Source: Bacteroidales bacterium
Lineage (GTDB): Bacteria > Bacteroidota > Bacteroidia > Bacteroidales > JAADJA01
Length of the DNA stretch: 15,876 bases
Assembly (NCBI GenBank): GCA_029933495.1
Contig: JAOZOC010000020.1
Location: 1 to 15,876, forward strand
Reading direction: 5' to 3'
This document shows positions 1 to 8,726 of the stretch, one piece after another. Every line of letters starts with the position of its first letter. The first letter of the stretch is position 1. The notes beneath the pieces were generated by a model. The model did not search any database. It was not told the origin of the DNA and saw only the letters and a list, made by a program, of their open reading frames with translations. A program made the position numbers and the translations under genes.

Positions 1-70
1 TCTGAAATAATTAAATTGATTATTCAATAAAAAAATGTTTATTATTATTCACACTTTAAAATTTTAAATT

Positions 71-2533
71 ATGAAAAAAGTTTTGACTTTAATTTTGATG
101 TCGTTATTTATGATAACGACTGCGTTTTCGCAAGATCTGATTAATGAAGATTTTGAGGGGGTAACACCTCCTGACCTTCCTATGGGCTGGACAGGTATTA
201 TTGATTCTGGTGGTGGTGATATGTTATATACATATAATGATGGAAGTACGACAATGGCCGTATTCTTCAGGCAGTCAGGGTCAACAACAATACCATTTAT
301 AATGATAAGCCCTCAGGTGGAATTATCCAATGCAGGGATGCTGAATTTTGATCTTAAATTTGGTGCAAATTTTATTGAAGATCTGGTTTTGTCGGTAGGG
401 ACAATAAGTGACCCGTTAAATGGTGACACTTATTCTGAAATGACCCAGATTCCAATTCTTAGTTCCTGGACTAACTGGGAAAATGTAAGTGTTGATTTTT
501 CATCATACTCAGGAGCAGATGAATATGTTGCCTTTAAATTCCTTGGCGAAGATGCCGGGGTTTTCTTTTATCTTGATAATGTTGTGCTCAATGAAGGTGG
601 AGGAGGTGCTTTTGATAATGATATGGCATTGGCACAAATTATTTCCCCAGTTTCAGGTGTTGATCTGACTTCTACTGAGCCGGTTACGATAAAAATCAAA
701 AATATGGGATTAAACCCCCAGTCCAATTTCGATGTAAGCTATACGATTGATGGCGGAACACAGGTAACAGAAACGGTTACTGCCACCATTAACAGCCTTG
801 AGTCTTATGATTATACATTTAATGCAACTGCTGATCTTTCAGCCTATGGGACTTATTCAATAGAAGCTTGCACTGCTCTAACAGGAGATGAGAACCCTGA
901 CAATGACTGTTTAACTGTTGATGTGGAAAATTCCGAACCCGCATTGTGCCTTGAAGGGCTATATTCCACAGGTTGTAATTATGGAGATGGATTGACATCC
1001 TGGGAATTGTCGGATGTCAATGTTTTAATTGGTTGTGACGGGCCACTTTATACATGGTACCACGATTATACCGATATGGTTCATTCATTTGAAGCAGGTA
1101 TGGATTATACTCTCACTGTACAGACAGGATATGCCAATACATATCTTGATGTCTGGATTGATTTCAATGATGACCTTTTTATGGATGATAGTGAGCATAT
1201 CCTTGATGACTCTTTATGTGCATCTGCCGGCTATTATTATCAGTTTCCCATTACTATTCCCGCTGATGCTCCGGCAGGGCAGCATATCCTGAGATACAGG
1301 ACTAACTATAATGCTATTGTTGATGGCTCCTGCGATACATACAATTATGGCAATATGTGTGACTTTACTGCTGATATTAGCGGCGGTGGTACAACACCTG
1401 ACTGCGAAAACTTCGACAATCTAACAGTTGGTGGTCTTGTAGCAGATCAACTTGGCGGAATGTGGACAACCTGGAGTGGAACAAATGCAGATGATGCCAC
1501 AGTTAGCGATACATACTCTAACAGTCCAAGTAACTCTTTCATAGTTGACGCTGGTACAGTTGACCTGGTTTATCAGTTTGGTACTGACCCGCTTACTACA
1601 GGGCAATGGAATTATTCTAATTACATCTATGTTCCTGCAGGATACTCAGGATACTTCAACGTACAATCCGAACCTACTCCTGGTGTTGCCTGGGTTATCG
1701 AACTTTTCTTTGACGACGGTGGCACAGGTCGTTTTATTATTGACGGTGTACAAACAAATTTTACATATTCACAGGATAACTGGTTTAATCTATCTATTAA
1801 TTTTGATCTTGACAATGATCTCGCCGAAATTAAGATTGATGGAACTCTTGTTTTGCTTTTTGAAACAACAAATTCCATTGGAGGAATTGATTATTATGGT
1901 GCCAACAGCGGAGGAGAGCCGGGTGCTTTTTATGATGATGTATGTTTTGTAGATGGATATGAAATATTAACTCCACCTCCACCGGAAAATCTTACAGCTA
2001 CTGTTATTTATCCGGATGTTTTACTGAACTGGGATGCCCCATTTGCGAATACAGTGAATCAAAATAGACCAGAGACGACAATCACTCAGGATTCAATATC
2101 TCTGTTAGGTTACAATATCTATCGTTTGGGATTTTCCGGCAATTTTGAGTTCATAGCATATACTACTGACACATCATATACTGATACTGATGGGTTTGTT
2201 ACCTGGGGCATCTGTTATAAAGTTACTGCAGTTTATACCTTCAATTTTGAATCGGAATATTCCAATGAATCTTGTATCGCTACCGGTACAAATGAGTATT
2301 ACACCAGAATATGCAATATTTTTCCTAATCCTGCTACTGATGTAGTTAATGTTAAATCTGATGTACAGATCAATTCTGTTAAGGTTTACAACTATGCAGG
2401 TCAGGTTATAGTAAACGAAGAGGTTAACAGCATGATGTATCAACTCAATTCTTCACAATATCAGTCAGGAATCTATTTCTTCCAGATTGAAACTGATGAA
2501 GGTACTATCTCTAAAAGAGTTATTATTCAATAG
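71..2533 (+). CDS. Secreted multidomain protein with T9SS type A C-terminal sorting domain
   Basis: This 820-residue protein is predicted to be exported by Sec and then moved across the outer membrane by the type IX system. A signal peptide (residues 1-21, ending TAFSQ) comes first. It is followed by a choice-of-anchor-J/MAM-like jelly roll (about 22-175, opening NEDFEG and ending FFYLDNVVL) and a CARDB-like Ig fold (about 180-287, with PVTIKIKNMG). Next is a GEVED-type domain (about 290-437, with the acidic DVWIDFNDD motif), then a LamG-like sandwich (about 443-630), a fibronectin-III-like module (about 632-740, with YNIYR) and a T9SS domain (about 742-820, with FPNPATD and SGIYFFQIE). No catalytic residues are recognisable, so an adhesive or carbohydrate-binding surface role is an inference. 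The start is supported by the signal peptide and by the AT-rich leader TTTTAAATT just before ATG. No clear -7 element lies in bases 1-70. The 3' end faces the next gene across a shared terminator. Confidence 0.88.
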   Translation: MKKVLTLILMSLFMITTAFSQDLINEDFEGVTPPDLPMGWTGIIDSGGGDMLYTYNDGSTTMAVFFRQSGSTTIPFIMISPQVELSNAGMLNFDLKFGANFIEDLVLSVGTISDPLNGDTYSEMTQIPILSSWTNWENVSVDFSSYSGADEYVAFKFLGEDAGVFFYLDNVVLNEGGGGAFDNDMALAQIISPVSGVDLTSTEPVTIKIKNMGLNPQSNFDVSYTIDGGTQVTETVTATINSLESYDYTFNATADLSAYGTYSIEACTALTGDENPDNDCLTVDVENSEPALCLEGLYSTGCNYGDGLTSWELSDVNVLIGCDGPLYTWYHDYTDMVHSFEAGMDYTLTVQTGYANTYLDVWIDFNDDLFMDDSEHILDDSLCASAGYYYQFPITIPADAPAGQHILRYRTNYNAIVDGSCDTYNYGNMCDFTADISGGGTTPDCENFDNLTVGGLVADQLGGMWTTWSGTNADDATVSDTYSNSPSNSFIVDAGTVDLVYQFGTDPLTTGQWNYSNYIYVPAGYSGYFNVQSEPTPGVAWVIELFFDDGGTGRFIIDGVQTNFTYSQDNWFNLSINFDLDNDLAEIKIDGTLVLLFETTNSIGGIDYYGANSGGEPGAFYDDVCFVDGYEILTPPPPENLTATVIYPDVLLNWDAPFANTVNQNRPETTITQDSISLLGYNIYRLGFSGNFEFIAYTTDTSYTDTDGFVTWGICYKVTAVYTFNFESEYSNESCIATGTNEYYTRICNIFPNPATDVVNVKSDVQINSVKVYNYAGQVIVNEEVNSMMYQLNSSQYQSGIYFFQIETDEGTISKRVIIQ

Positions 2534-2534
2534 T

Positions 2535-2582
2535 AAAGTAAAGACAGAAAGGCTGAAATTCCGGCCTTTCTGTTTTTACTTT
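2535..2582. terminator. Strong shared hairpin terminator between convergent genes
   Basis: Bases 2535-2553 pair with 2564-2582 in a 19-bp stem containing one G-U pair, around a 10-base loop. The core is CAGAAAGGC/GCCTTTCTG, and T-rich sequence lies on the 3' side in both directions (TTTTT at 2573-2577 on the plus strand, CTTTACTTTA on the minus strand). It begins two bases after the stop codon of the left gene and lies about 80 bases beyond the stop of the minus-strand gene, so it can terminate both transcripts. Confidence 0.85.
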
Positions 2583-2606
2583 CATAGTAGTTTAGTTAGA
2601 GTGTTT

Positions 2607-2636
2607 ATAGAGTCGGCTGAATTTAGCCGGCTTTAT
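2607..2636 (+). terminator. Second, weaker hairpin terminator
   Basis: Bases 2607-2618 pair with 2625-2636 in 12 bp with two G-U pairs, around a 6-base loop (core GTCGGCT/AGCCGGC). TATTTCC-type sequence follows on the plus strand. The G-U pairs become C-A mismatches on the opposite strand, so it should act better for rightward transcription, as a backup to the hairpin at 2535-2582. Confidence 0.55.
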
Positions 2637-2662
2637 TATTTCCTTCCAAAAAAGTTGTAAAA

Positions 2663-5600
2663 CTAATCTTTAATAATTTTTAATTGTTCATTGAAGGTCC
2701 CTCCTGAGATATTTATAAAGTATATGCCTGCCGGATGGTTTGTAAGATCAATCTGTGTTTCATTATTTTCTAATAATGAAGAGTATACTACTTTGCCTGC
2801 GATATCTGTTATTATTGTCTGAACACTTGTGTTAGCATCACGTAGTATTAGAGTAAACATCCCATTATTTGGATTTGGATAGATAGATGCTTTAGAAACA
2901 ATTACATCATCTATACCAACATAAGGGTTGTCACTTACAATAACATTATCAATATAGATTGGGTGACCAAGGGAGCTGTAGGTTGCAAACTTGATTTTCA
3001 CCTCTTTTAGTCCTGCCCATTGAGAGATGTTGATTTTATTACAATCACTACCATAACCAGCACCACACCAATCTTCCTGAACTTCAGGCAGAAAATCGTA
3101 AACAGTTAAAGGATGTGTTGCAAAAGAGCCTTCTCCATCATCACCACCTGCAAAAATTCTTGTCCAGTTTTCACCACAATCCGATGATATGTAAATGATT
3201 AGTGAGTCGGTAGCGGATTCGTGAATTTTTGCATAGGCATGTTCGAAATCAAGATATGCTTCTGTTAGACCTGATAAATCAAGAGGCGGGCTGATCATAT
3301 TATCAGTTTGCCCGAACGCCAAAATCTCACGGAAGTTGATTCTGGATGCTATAGTCCCGGGCTCATTTCCACCAACTTCTATTAATTCCCAGGTTTCGTT
3401 ATTGTCAGGGTTTTCAATTGTCCAGACTTCATCCAGCACAATTGTTTCATAATCTTCGACAAAAGGTAAGACATACCCTCCAATATTCAAAAAATCATCT
3501 TTGGTTACACTACTTTCCCCATTTGTATTAGAGGCTGTTAGAGTAACTGAATAATAGCCATAATCACTACATTCAATAACCGGGTTTTGGGAAAAGGCGT
3601 TAGTTCCATCAGTAAAGGTGAAAGTTTCGGGGGTGATTTCCCATTCCCAGCTAATTGGGAAATATTCAGTCAGATCTGTTAATGTAATTTTTTCGCCTAA
3701 ACAAGCAGCATTTGCATCAGCCATAAAATCAATTTCTGGTAGCAAAGTAGTGCTTGAAGTGATATAATCCTCTTTAGTTATTGTATTTGTACCCAGGTTA
3801 TTGGTAACAGTCAGGGTAACATTAAAAGTGCCCTCATTCTCATAAATTATAGTTGAAGGATTCTTTTCATTAGAAGTAGAAGGGGTTCCACCCTCAAACG
3901 TCCATTCATAAGTTGTAGGAGGACCTAATGCAAGCGAAGTAAAGTTTACATAATGACCTGTTGGGATTAGCGTATAATCGGCAACAAAATCAGAAACAGG
4001 CTCCACCGTATGAATATCCGATTCCCAAAGTCCGCGACCATAAGTCGCAGCACGAATTTTGTTAATTTGATAATTGATTTCAAGTTCATTAACAATTACA
4101 TTTGGCAATCCTTCCATAAATGTTTCATATTGGTCGAGGGTATTATTGATATAATAAACACCTACATCCATACCTACATACAAAGATGCAATAGGGTCAT
4201 CAAAGAAAGTAACACAGTTAGCCGGGATGTTTGGAAGATTTAATGAATAATTTATCCATGTATCACCGGCATCTTCAGAGTAATAAAGTTTTTCCCCATC
4301 ATCATATCCTGAAACAGAAACAGCAATCAGCTCAGGATCTGATGGATGAACAGCAATGTAGGAAATAGCATTGGAAGGGAGTCCGCTACTCACATTACTC
4401 CAGCTTTCACCACCATCTTTTGTTCTTTTTATGGTATTTCCCCAGGAAACGAAAATATAATCAGGGTTTGATTCAGAGATAGCCATTTGTTTTACAGTAT
4501 TAGAAAAATCTGAGATTGTAGTCCAGCTTTGCATTCCATTGGTAGTTTTTCTTACTCCATCGTTATTCCCAACATATAGAGTCAGATGGTCAGTTGGATG
4601 GATAACAAAAGGCGTCACCCAACTTCCATTTCCCGGCTGGTTAATGCTGATCAGGTTCATTCCGCCATTATTTGATTTGTAAAAACTCCCACCCTGCGAT
4701 GTTCCATAAACAATATTTGCATTAGAATAATCCACCAGACATTCCATCCCGTCAGCACCAAGCCATTCGTGCCAATAATCCGTAGTATAAACACTTGTCC
4801 CATTGTCTTGCGAACCTCCTACCAACTTATAGGGATGGTTTTTTGAGCCACCGATCCTGTAGAACTGGCGGACACCAATTCCGGTCGTCAAATCAATCCA
4901 CGTGTTTCCACTATCCTCCGATTTAGAAACCAGTCCATCAGAACCAACATACAAAGTCCCTTCTTCAAAGTGTGCCCAGTGCATATCGCAATGGGTGTAC
5001 CCTGTGGGGTTATTATAAGTCCATTGCGTTGTGGAAACCCAATTTACTCCTCCATCCATCGACCTCCAGGTTATAATTCCTAATAAATGAACTTCTTCAG
5101 GGTTAATGTGTGAGGCTGCCAGCGCCAGATCATAGGAAGATTGACTGCTGTTATCATTACCTTGTGGGTCATAACCAAACATTTGTGGAGAATCAGCCCT
5201 TAATTCAAACGTGTCGCCGCTATCTGTTGAACGATATAAGCCTCCAAATAATCCATCGGTACCGGCACATAGAAAATACACATATTCCGGATTTGCATTC
5301 GTTACAGCTATTTGAACCCTGCCATTGCTGGAAGGTAAGCCCTCAGTAATTTGGGTAAATGAATCGCCACCATCTGTTGATTTGTATAATTTCTTTGTAA
5401 TGGCATAGATTGTATTCGGATCACCGGGTTTAAACTCAATGTCATCGATATGTCCGCTTAGAATTTCTTCCCACGAATCGGCTCCATCATATGATCTGTA
5501 TAAACCATTATTCACAGCACAAAAAATAGTATTGGGGTCGTCGGGATGAATGAGCAGTTTCTCAACAGTCAGATTTTGATATATAGAATGCTCCATACCT

Positions 5601-6265
5601 GTTGTTTCCCAGGTTTGGCCACCATCAGTTGATTTTAAAACACCAATACTATAATTACTGGAAGCATCTCTGTCACCGGTTCCTATATAAATAATATCTG
5701 AATTAGTAGGGTCAATGGCTATTGCAGATACACCCATAACTGGTAAATGATCAGTCAGCACTTCCCATGTTTCTCCTTCATTGGTTGTTTTCCAGCATCC
5801 TCCTGATGGTGCTCCAATGTAAACAACGGTTGGGTCATTCGGATCAACAGCAACTACATTAATCCGACCGATTCCGGGGTTCCAATGTCCTGTGTTTACT
5901 TCCCAAACGCGAGGCCCTAGTTCTTCCCAGTTGCTTTCTATAATAGATTTGGAAGAATGATTGGCATTGAACTTTTTCATTTCATTCCAGAGATGTGCCT
6001 GATTTGGTCTTTCTCCGTCAGGAAAGGTTCTGTCATAATTCATATATTCCCAACGTTTGTAAATTTTGTACATGCTTCCTCTACCGGTTCCAGTTTGTTC
6101 AAAATATAAGTTAGCTTCCCGTTGTACATCGTAAAAATTTACGGTAGGGTCCTGCATCATGATGAACCATTTTGGGGTTCCATCAATCAATAGCTCTTGT
6201 GATTCGACATTGTTATAACAGAAAATGACTGCCAGAAACAACATAGGTAGGATAATTTTTTTCAT
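2663..6265 (-). CDS. Secreted Asp-box beta-propeller/PKD protein with T9SS sorting domain
   Basis: The chosen start gives 1200 residues. An in-frame ATG at 6307 would add 14 residues in front of an otherwise normal signal peptide (MKKIILPMLFLAVIFC...ESQ), so 6265 is preferred. After a short N-terminal region (KRWEYMNYDR), residues about 130-755 hold at least 11 Asp-box-like repeats, such as STDGGQTW, STDGGDSF, SEDSGNTW, TKDGGESW and SEDAGDTW. This is the sortilin/VPS10 or BNR type of beta propeller. Two PKD domains follow (about 758-840 with YEWTFEGG, and 845-930 with WEWEI). A MAM/choice-of-anchor-J jelly roll (about 935-1110) and a T9SS domain (about 1120-1200, with IYPNPNNG and PAGIYFINI) complete it. 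Such propellers are often labelled glycosyl hydrolases, but no sialidase-type arginine triad or catalytic acids can be assigned here. Surface binding is the safer inference. Confidence 0.88.
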   Translation of the reverse strand: MKKIILPMLFLAVIFCYNNVESQELLIDGTPKWFIMMQDPTVNFYDVQREANLYFEQTGTGRGSMYKIYKRWEYMNYDRTFPDGERPNQAHLWNEMKKFNANHSSKSIIESNWEELGPRVWEVNTGHWNPGIGRINVVAVDPNDPTVVYIGAPSGGCWKTTNEGETWEVLTDHLPVMGVSAIAIDPTNSDIIYIGTGDRDASSNYSIGVLKSTDGGQTWETTGMEHSIYQNLTVEKLLIHPDDPNTIFCAVNNGLYRSYDGADSWEEILSGHIDDIEFKPGDPNTIYAITKKLYKSTDGGDSFTQITEGLPSSNGRVQIAVTNANPEYVYFLCAGTDGLFGGLYRSTDSGDTFELRADSPQMFGYDPQGNDNSSQSSYDLALAASHINPEEVHLLGIITWRSMDGGVNWVSTTQWTYNNPTGYTHCDMHWAHFEEGTLYVGSDGLVSKSEDSGNTWIDLTTGIGVRQFYRIGGSKNHPYKLVGGSQDNGTSVYTTDYWHEWLGADGMECLVDYSNANIVYGTSQGGSFYKSNNGGMNLISINQPGNGSWVTPFVIHPTDHLTLYVGNNDGVRKTTNGMQSWTTISDFSNTVKQMAISESNPDYIFVSWGNTIKRTKDGGESWSNVSSGLPSNAISYIAVHPSDPELIAVSVSGYDDGEKLYYSEDAGDTWINYSLNLPNIPANCVTFFDDPIASLYVGMDVGVYYINNTLDQYETFMEGLPNVIVNELEINYQINKIRAATYGRGLWESDIHTVEPVSDFVADYTLIPTGHYVNFTSLALGPPTTYEWTFEGGTPSTSNEKNPSTIIYENEGTFNVTLTVTNNLGTNTITKEDYITSSTTLLPEIDFMADANAACLGEKITLTDLTEYFPISWEWEITPETFTFTDGTNAFSQNPVIECSDYGYYSVTLTASNTNGESSVTKDDFLNIGGYVLPFVEDYETIVLDEVWTIENPDNNETWELIEVGGNEPGTIASRINFREILAFGQTDNMISPPLDLSGLTEAYLDFEHAYAKIHESATDSLIIYISSDCGENWTRIFAGGDDGEGSFATHPLTVYDFLPEVQEDWCGAGYGSDCNKINISQWAGLKEVKIKFATYSSLGHPIYIDNVIVSDNPYVGIDDVIVSKASIYPNPNNGMFTLILRDANTSVQTIITDIAGKVVYSSLLENNETQIDLTNHPAGIYFINISGGTFNEQLKIIKD

Positions 6266-6391
6266 GAGGATAATTTTTAGTGTATTAATATTGATATATC
6301 GTTTCAACCAGACTCAGACTGCTTAGTATAAAAAAAAGTAAATCTGCTTTTTCCTGAAGATTTAATTTAGAAATTTTCTAAGTTGCAATTG

Positions 6392-6425
6392 CAAAAATAG
6401 CAGAAATTCTATAATAAATATCAAA
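6392..6425 (-). promoter_or_regulatory. Bacteroidota-type promoter for the propeller gene
   Basis: On the minus strand, TATTTTTG (6399 to 6392) matches the -7 consensus TAnnTTTG. TTTG (6425 to 6422) sits 22 bases upstream as a -33 element. Predicted transcription would start near 6385, giving a leader of about 120 bases before the ATG at 6265. Both elements were seen by eye and the start site is inferred. Confidence 0.5.
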
Positions 6426-6505
6426 TTATTATTATCCATTATATCTGCCGGAGATGTGGATATAGTTATTTTGAATGAAACCGAGATCCATAGCAATTGT
6501 TTTCC

Positions 6506-6513
6506 TACTTTTG
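6506..6513 (+). promoter_or_regulatory. Candidate -7 element for pta
   Basis: TACTTTTG matches TAnnTTTG exactly and lies 22 bases before the pta ATG, giving a leader of roughly 15-20 bases. No TTTG at the usual -33 spacing is evident; the nearest, TTTTG at 6469-6473, is too far upstream. The leader AATTAAACAAAC is A-rich and has no Shine-Dalgarno motif. Confidence 0.5.
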
Positions 6514-6535
6514 CACATAATTAAACAAACGAATA

Positions 6536-8638
6536 ATGTCAAATTGCTTATATATTACCGCAACCGAGGCACAGAGTGGTAAATCTGCTGTAGCTCTTGG
6601 TGTTATGGAGATGTTGCATCGGCGTATTGGCCGTGTGGGCTTCTTCAGACCAATAATTAATGTGGCTGACGAAAATGAGCGTGATAACGATATTGAGCTT
6701 ATCTCGTCATATTTTAATCTTGACATCCCCTATGAAAAAATGTATGGGTATAAGATGTCGGAGGTGACTGAGCTGGCAGCACAGGACAGGGAAGGTGAAA
6801 TAATTGATGGTATTTTAAGCAGGTATAACGAACTGAAAGAGTCGTGTGATTTTATCCTTGTTGAGGGTACCGACTTTTCGGAAGCCACTGCTGCAATCGA
6901 ACTGGTTGTGAATGCTGCAATAATCAATAATCTCGGATGTCCGGTTCTTACAGTTGCAAATGCTTTTGGAAAAGATACCGATGAAATTATCCAGTCAATA
7001 AATATTTTGACAGACTCTTTTACCGACCGCGGGTGCCGCGTGGTTGGAACCATAATCAACCGTACTGGGAAAGGTGTGGGCAGGAAAGTTATTGCGGCCC
7101 TGAAAAGTAAAAAGCAATTCAAAGATCAGTTGCTATACTCGATTCCCGATGATGAGATACTGGGTAACCCTACTGTAAAAGAGGTAGCCGAAAACCTTAA
7201 TGCCGGAATACTTTGCGGAAAAGAACAACTTAACAGGAATGTGCGCAGTTTTACGGTTGCGGCAATGCATCTCCGTCATTTTCTTCCGCGAATAAAGCCC
7301 GGAACCCTAATTATTACTCCCGGTGACAGGGCTGACATCATAATTGCCTCACTTGGAGTTGTGGCTTCCAATACTATGAACAATATTTCGGGTATTGTAT
7401 TGACAGGCGGACTGAAACCCGACCCGTCGGTTATGAAGCTCGTTAAAGGGTTTGCCTTAATGGTTCCGATAATTAGTGTAAAGGGCGACACGTTTGTTAC
7501 AGCTTCAGATGTTCAAAGAATTCATGCAAAACTTTCGGCGGATAACGAACGTAAAATACATCGCGCACTCGGGCTTTTCGACAGACATGTAAATGCACCC
7601 AGGCTCGGTGATATTGTGGTTAAAACAAAGACCACTATTGTTACCCCCAAAATGTTTGAGTTCAGGATTTTACAGCAGGCACGCCGGAACAGGAAACACA
7701 TTGTATTACCCGAAGGAGAGGAAGAAAGGATACTAAAAGCAACCGAGATTTTACTGCGACGCAATGTTGTTGATATTACACTCCTCGGTGAGGAGAAACG
7801 TATACTCGAAAGGATTTCTATTCTCGGACTGAAGATGGATTCCATTAATATTATCGAACCTGCCAAATCCGGATATCTTGATGATTTTGTGAAAACATAT
7901 TTTGAGATGAGGAAGCACAAGGGCATTACAATGGAACACGCCTATGATACAATGTGTGATGTCAGTTACTTTGGAACAATGATGGTCAGGAAAGGTATTG
8001 CCGACGGGATGGTCTCTGGTTCAGTTCACAGTACTGCGGCTACCATAAAACCGGCTTTTGAAATAATTAAGACAAAGCCTGGCTTTTCAATTGTGTCAAG
8101 TAGCTTTTTTATGTGTTTGAAAGATAAGGTACTCGTTTATGGCGATTGTGCTATCAATCCAGACCCAAATGCTGCACAACTAGCTGAAATAGCTATCAGT
8201 TCAGCTTTAACAGCCAAAACTTTTGGCGTTGAGCCATTGGTAGCAATGCTGTCATATTCAACAGGAGAGTCAGGTAAAGGTGCTGATGTTGACAAAGTGC
8301 GGGAGGCGACGAAAATTGCCAAAGAAAAAGCTAAAAAAGAGTTTACGGGTTTAAAAATTGAAGGACCTATTCAATATGATGCTGCCGTTGATGCTGCTGT
8401 TGCCAAAACGAAACTTCCCAAAAGTGATGTAGCAGGAAAAGCAACCGTTTTTATCTTCCCTGATCTTAACACTGGCAATAATACGTACAAAGCAGTGCAA
8501 CGTTCAGCCGGTGCCATTGCTGTCGGTCCTGTTTTACAGGGCCTGAATCATCCGGTCAATGACCTGAGCCGTGGGTGTCTTGTAACCGACATCGTTAATA
8601 CAGTTGCATTAACTGCAATACAGGCACAGATGGAGTAG
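6536..8638 (+). CDS. pta: Phosphate acetyltransferase (long, three-domain form)
   Basis: This cytoplasmic enzyme interconverts acetyl-CoA plus phosphate with acetyl phosphate plus CoA. At 700 residues it matches the long E. coli-type Pta. Residues about 3-215 form a dethiobiotin-synthetase-like P-loop domain with a degenerate nucleotide-binding motif (TEAQSGKS). Residues about 230-350 form the DRTGG regulatory domain (ITPGDRADIII). The PTA_PTB catalytic domain spans about 372-700, opening RKHIVLPEGEEERI. It carries SGSVHSTAATIKPA near 497, YGDCAINPDPN near 535, SYSTGESGKG near 572 and the C-terminal FPDLNTGNNTYK and GLNHPVNDLSRG blocks. The short A-rich leader and the -7 element at 6506 support the start. 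In many Bacteroidota ackA lies beside pta. Here both neighbours are unrelated, so acetate kinase must be encoded elsewhere or be absent. Confidence 0.96.
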   Translation: MSNCLYITATEAQSGKSAVALGVMEMLHRRIGRVGFFRPIINVADENERDNDIELISSYFNLDIPYEKMYGYKMSEVTELAAQDREGEIIDGILSRYNELKESCDFILVEGTDFSEATAAIELVVNAAIINNLGCPVLTVANAFGKDTDEIIQSINILTDSFTDRGCRVVGTIINRTGKGVGRKVIAALKSKKQFKDQLLYSIPDDEILGNPTVKEVAENLNAGILCGKEQLNRNVRSFTVAAMHLRHFLPRIKPGTLIITPGDRADIIIASLGVVASNTMNNISGIVLTGGLKPDPSVMKLVKGFALMVPIISVKGDTFVTASDVQRIHAKLSADNERKIHRALGLFDRHVNAPRLGDIVVKTKTTIVTPKMFEFRILQQARRNRKHIVLPEGEEERILKATEILLRRNVVDITLLGEEKRILERISILGLKMDSINIIEPAKSGYLDDFVKTYFEMRKHKGITMEHAYDTMCDVSYFGTMMVRKGIADGMVSGSVHSTAATIKPAFEIIKTKPGFSIVSSSFFMCLKDKVLVYGDCAINPDPNAAQLAEIAISSALTAKTFGVEPLVAMLSYSTGESGKGADVDKVREATKIAKEKAKKEFTGLKIEGPIQYDAAVDAAVAKTKLPKSDVAGKATVFIFPDLNTGNNTYKAVQRSAGAIAVGPVLQGLNHPVNDLSRGCLVTDIVNTVALTAIQAQME

Positions 8639-8663
8639 GGGGGGCTGGCAACATAAGAGTAAC

Positions 8664-8696
8664 AAAAAAGCGAATTAATAACTATGTAAGTAATTC
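8664..8696 (-). terminator. Possible weak terminator for the minus-strand envelope operon
   Basis: Read on the minus strand, GAATTA (8696-8691) can pair with TAATTC (8677-8672) across a 13-base loop, followed by GC and then six T residues (8669-8664). The 6-bp, mostly A-T stem is weak, but the position 31 bases after the LolA-like stop codon and the T run suit a terminator. No stronger hairpin was seen in the gap between the convergent genes (8639-8726), which also begins with a run of seven G residues. Confidence 0.3.
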
Positions 8697-8726
8697 ATTT
8701 ACAGTGCCATTATTATGTGTTTGGGA

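Noticed and set aside
71..6265. Defence or toxin system in the large secreted genes
   Set aside because: Both have signal peptides, adhesion-type modules and T9SS sorting domains, and no nuclease, toxin or immunity-gene features were seen.
6266..6307. Upstream in-frame ATG adding 14 residues to the propeller protein
   Set aside because: The extension precedes a complete signal peptide beginning MKKIILPMLFL, and signal peptides normally start close to the initiator methionine.
6730..7926. Several minus-strand open frames of 71-134 codons inside pta
   Set aside because: pta is a conserved full-length enzyme across this interval, and the reverse frames show no family features or start signals.
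8638..8644. Run of seven G residues as a possible phase-variation tract
   Set aside because: It begins at the last base of the pta stop codon and lies outside both coding regions, and no promoter spacer is apparent around it.
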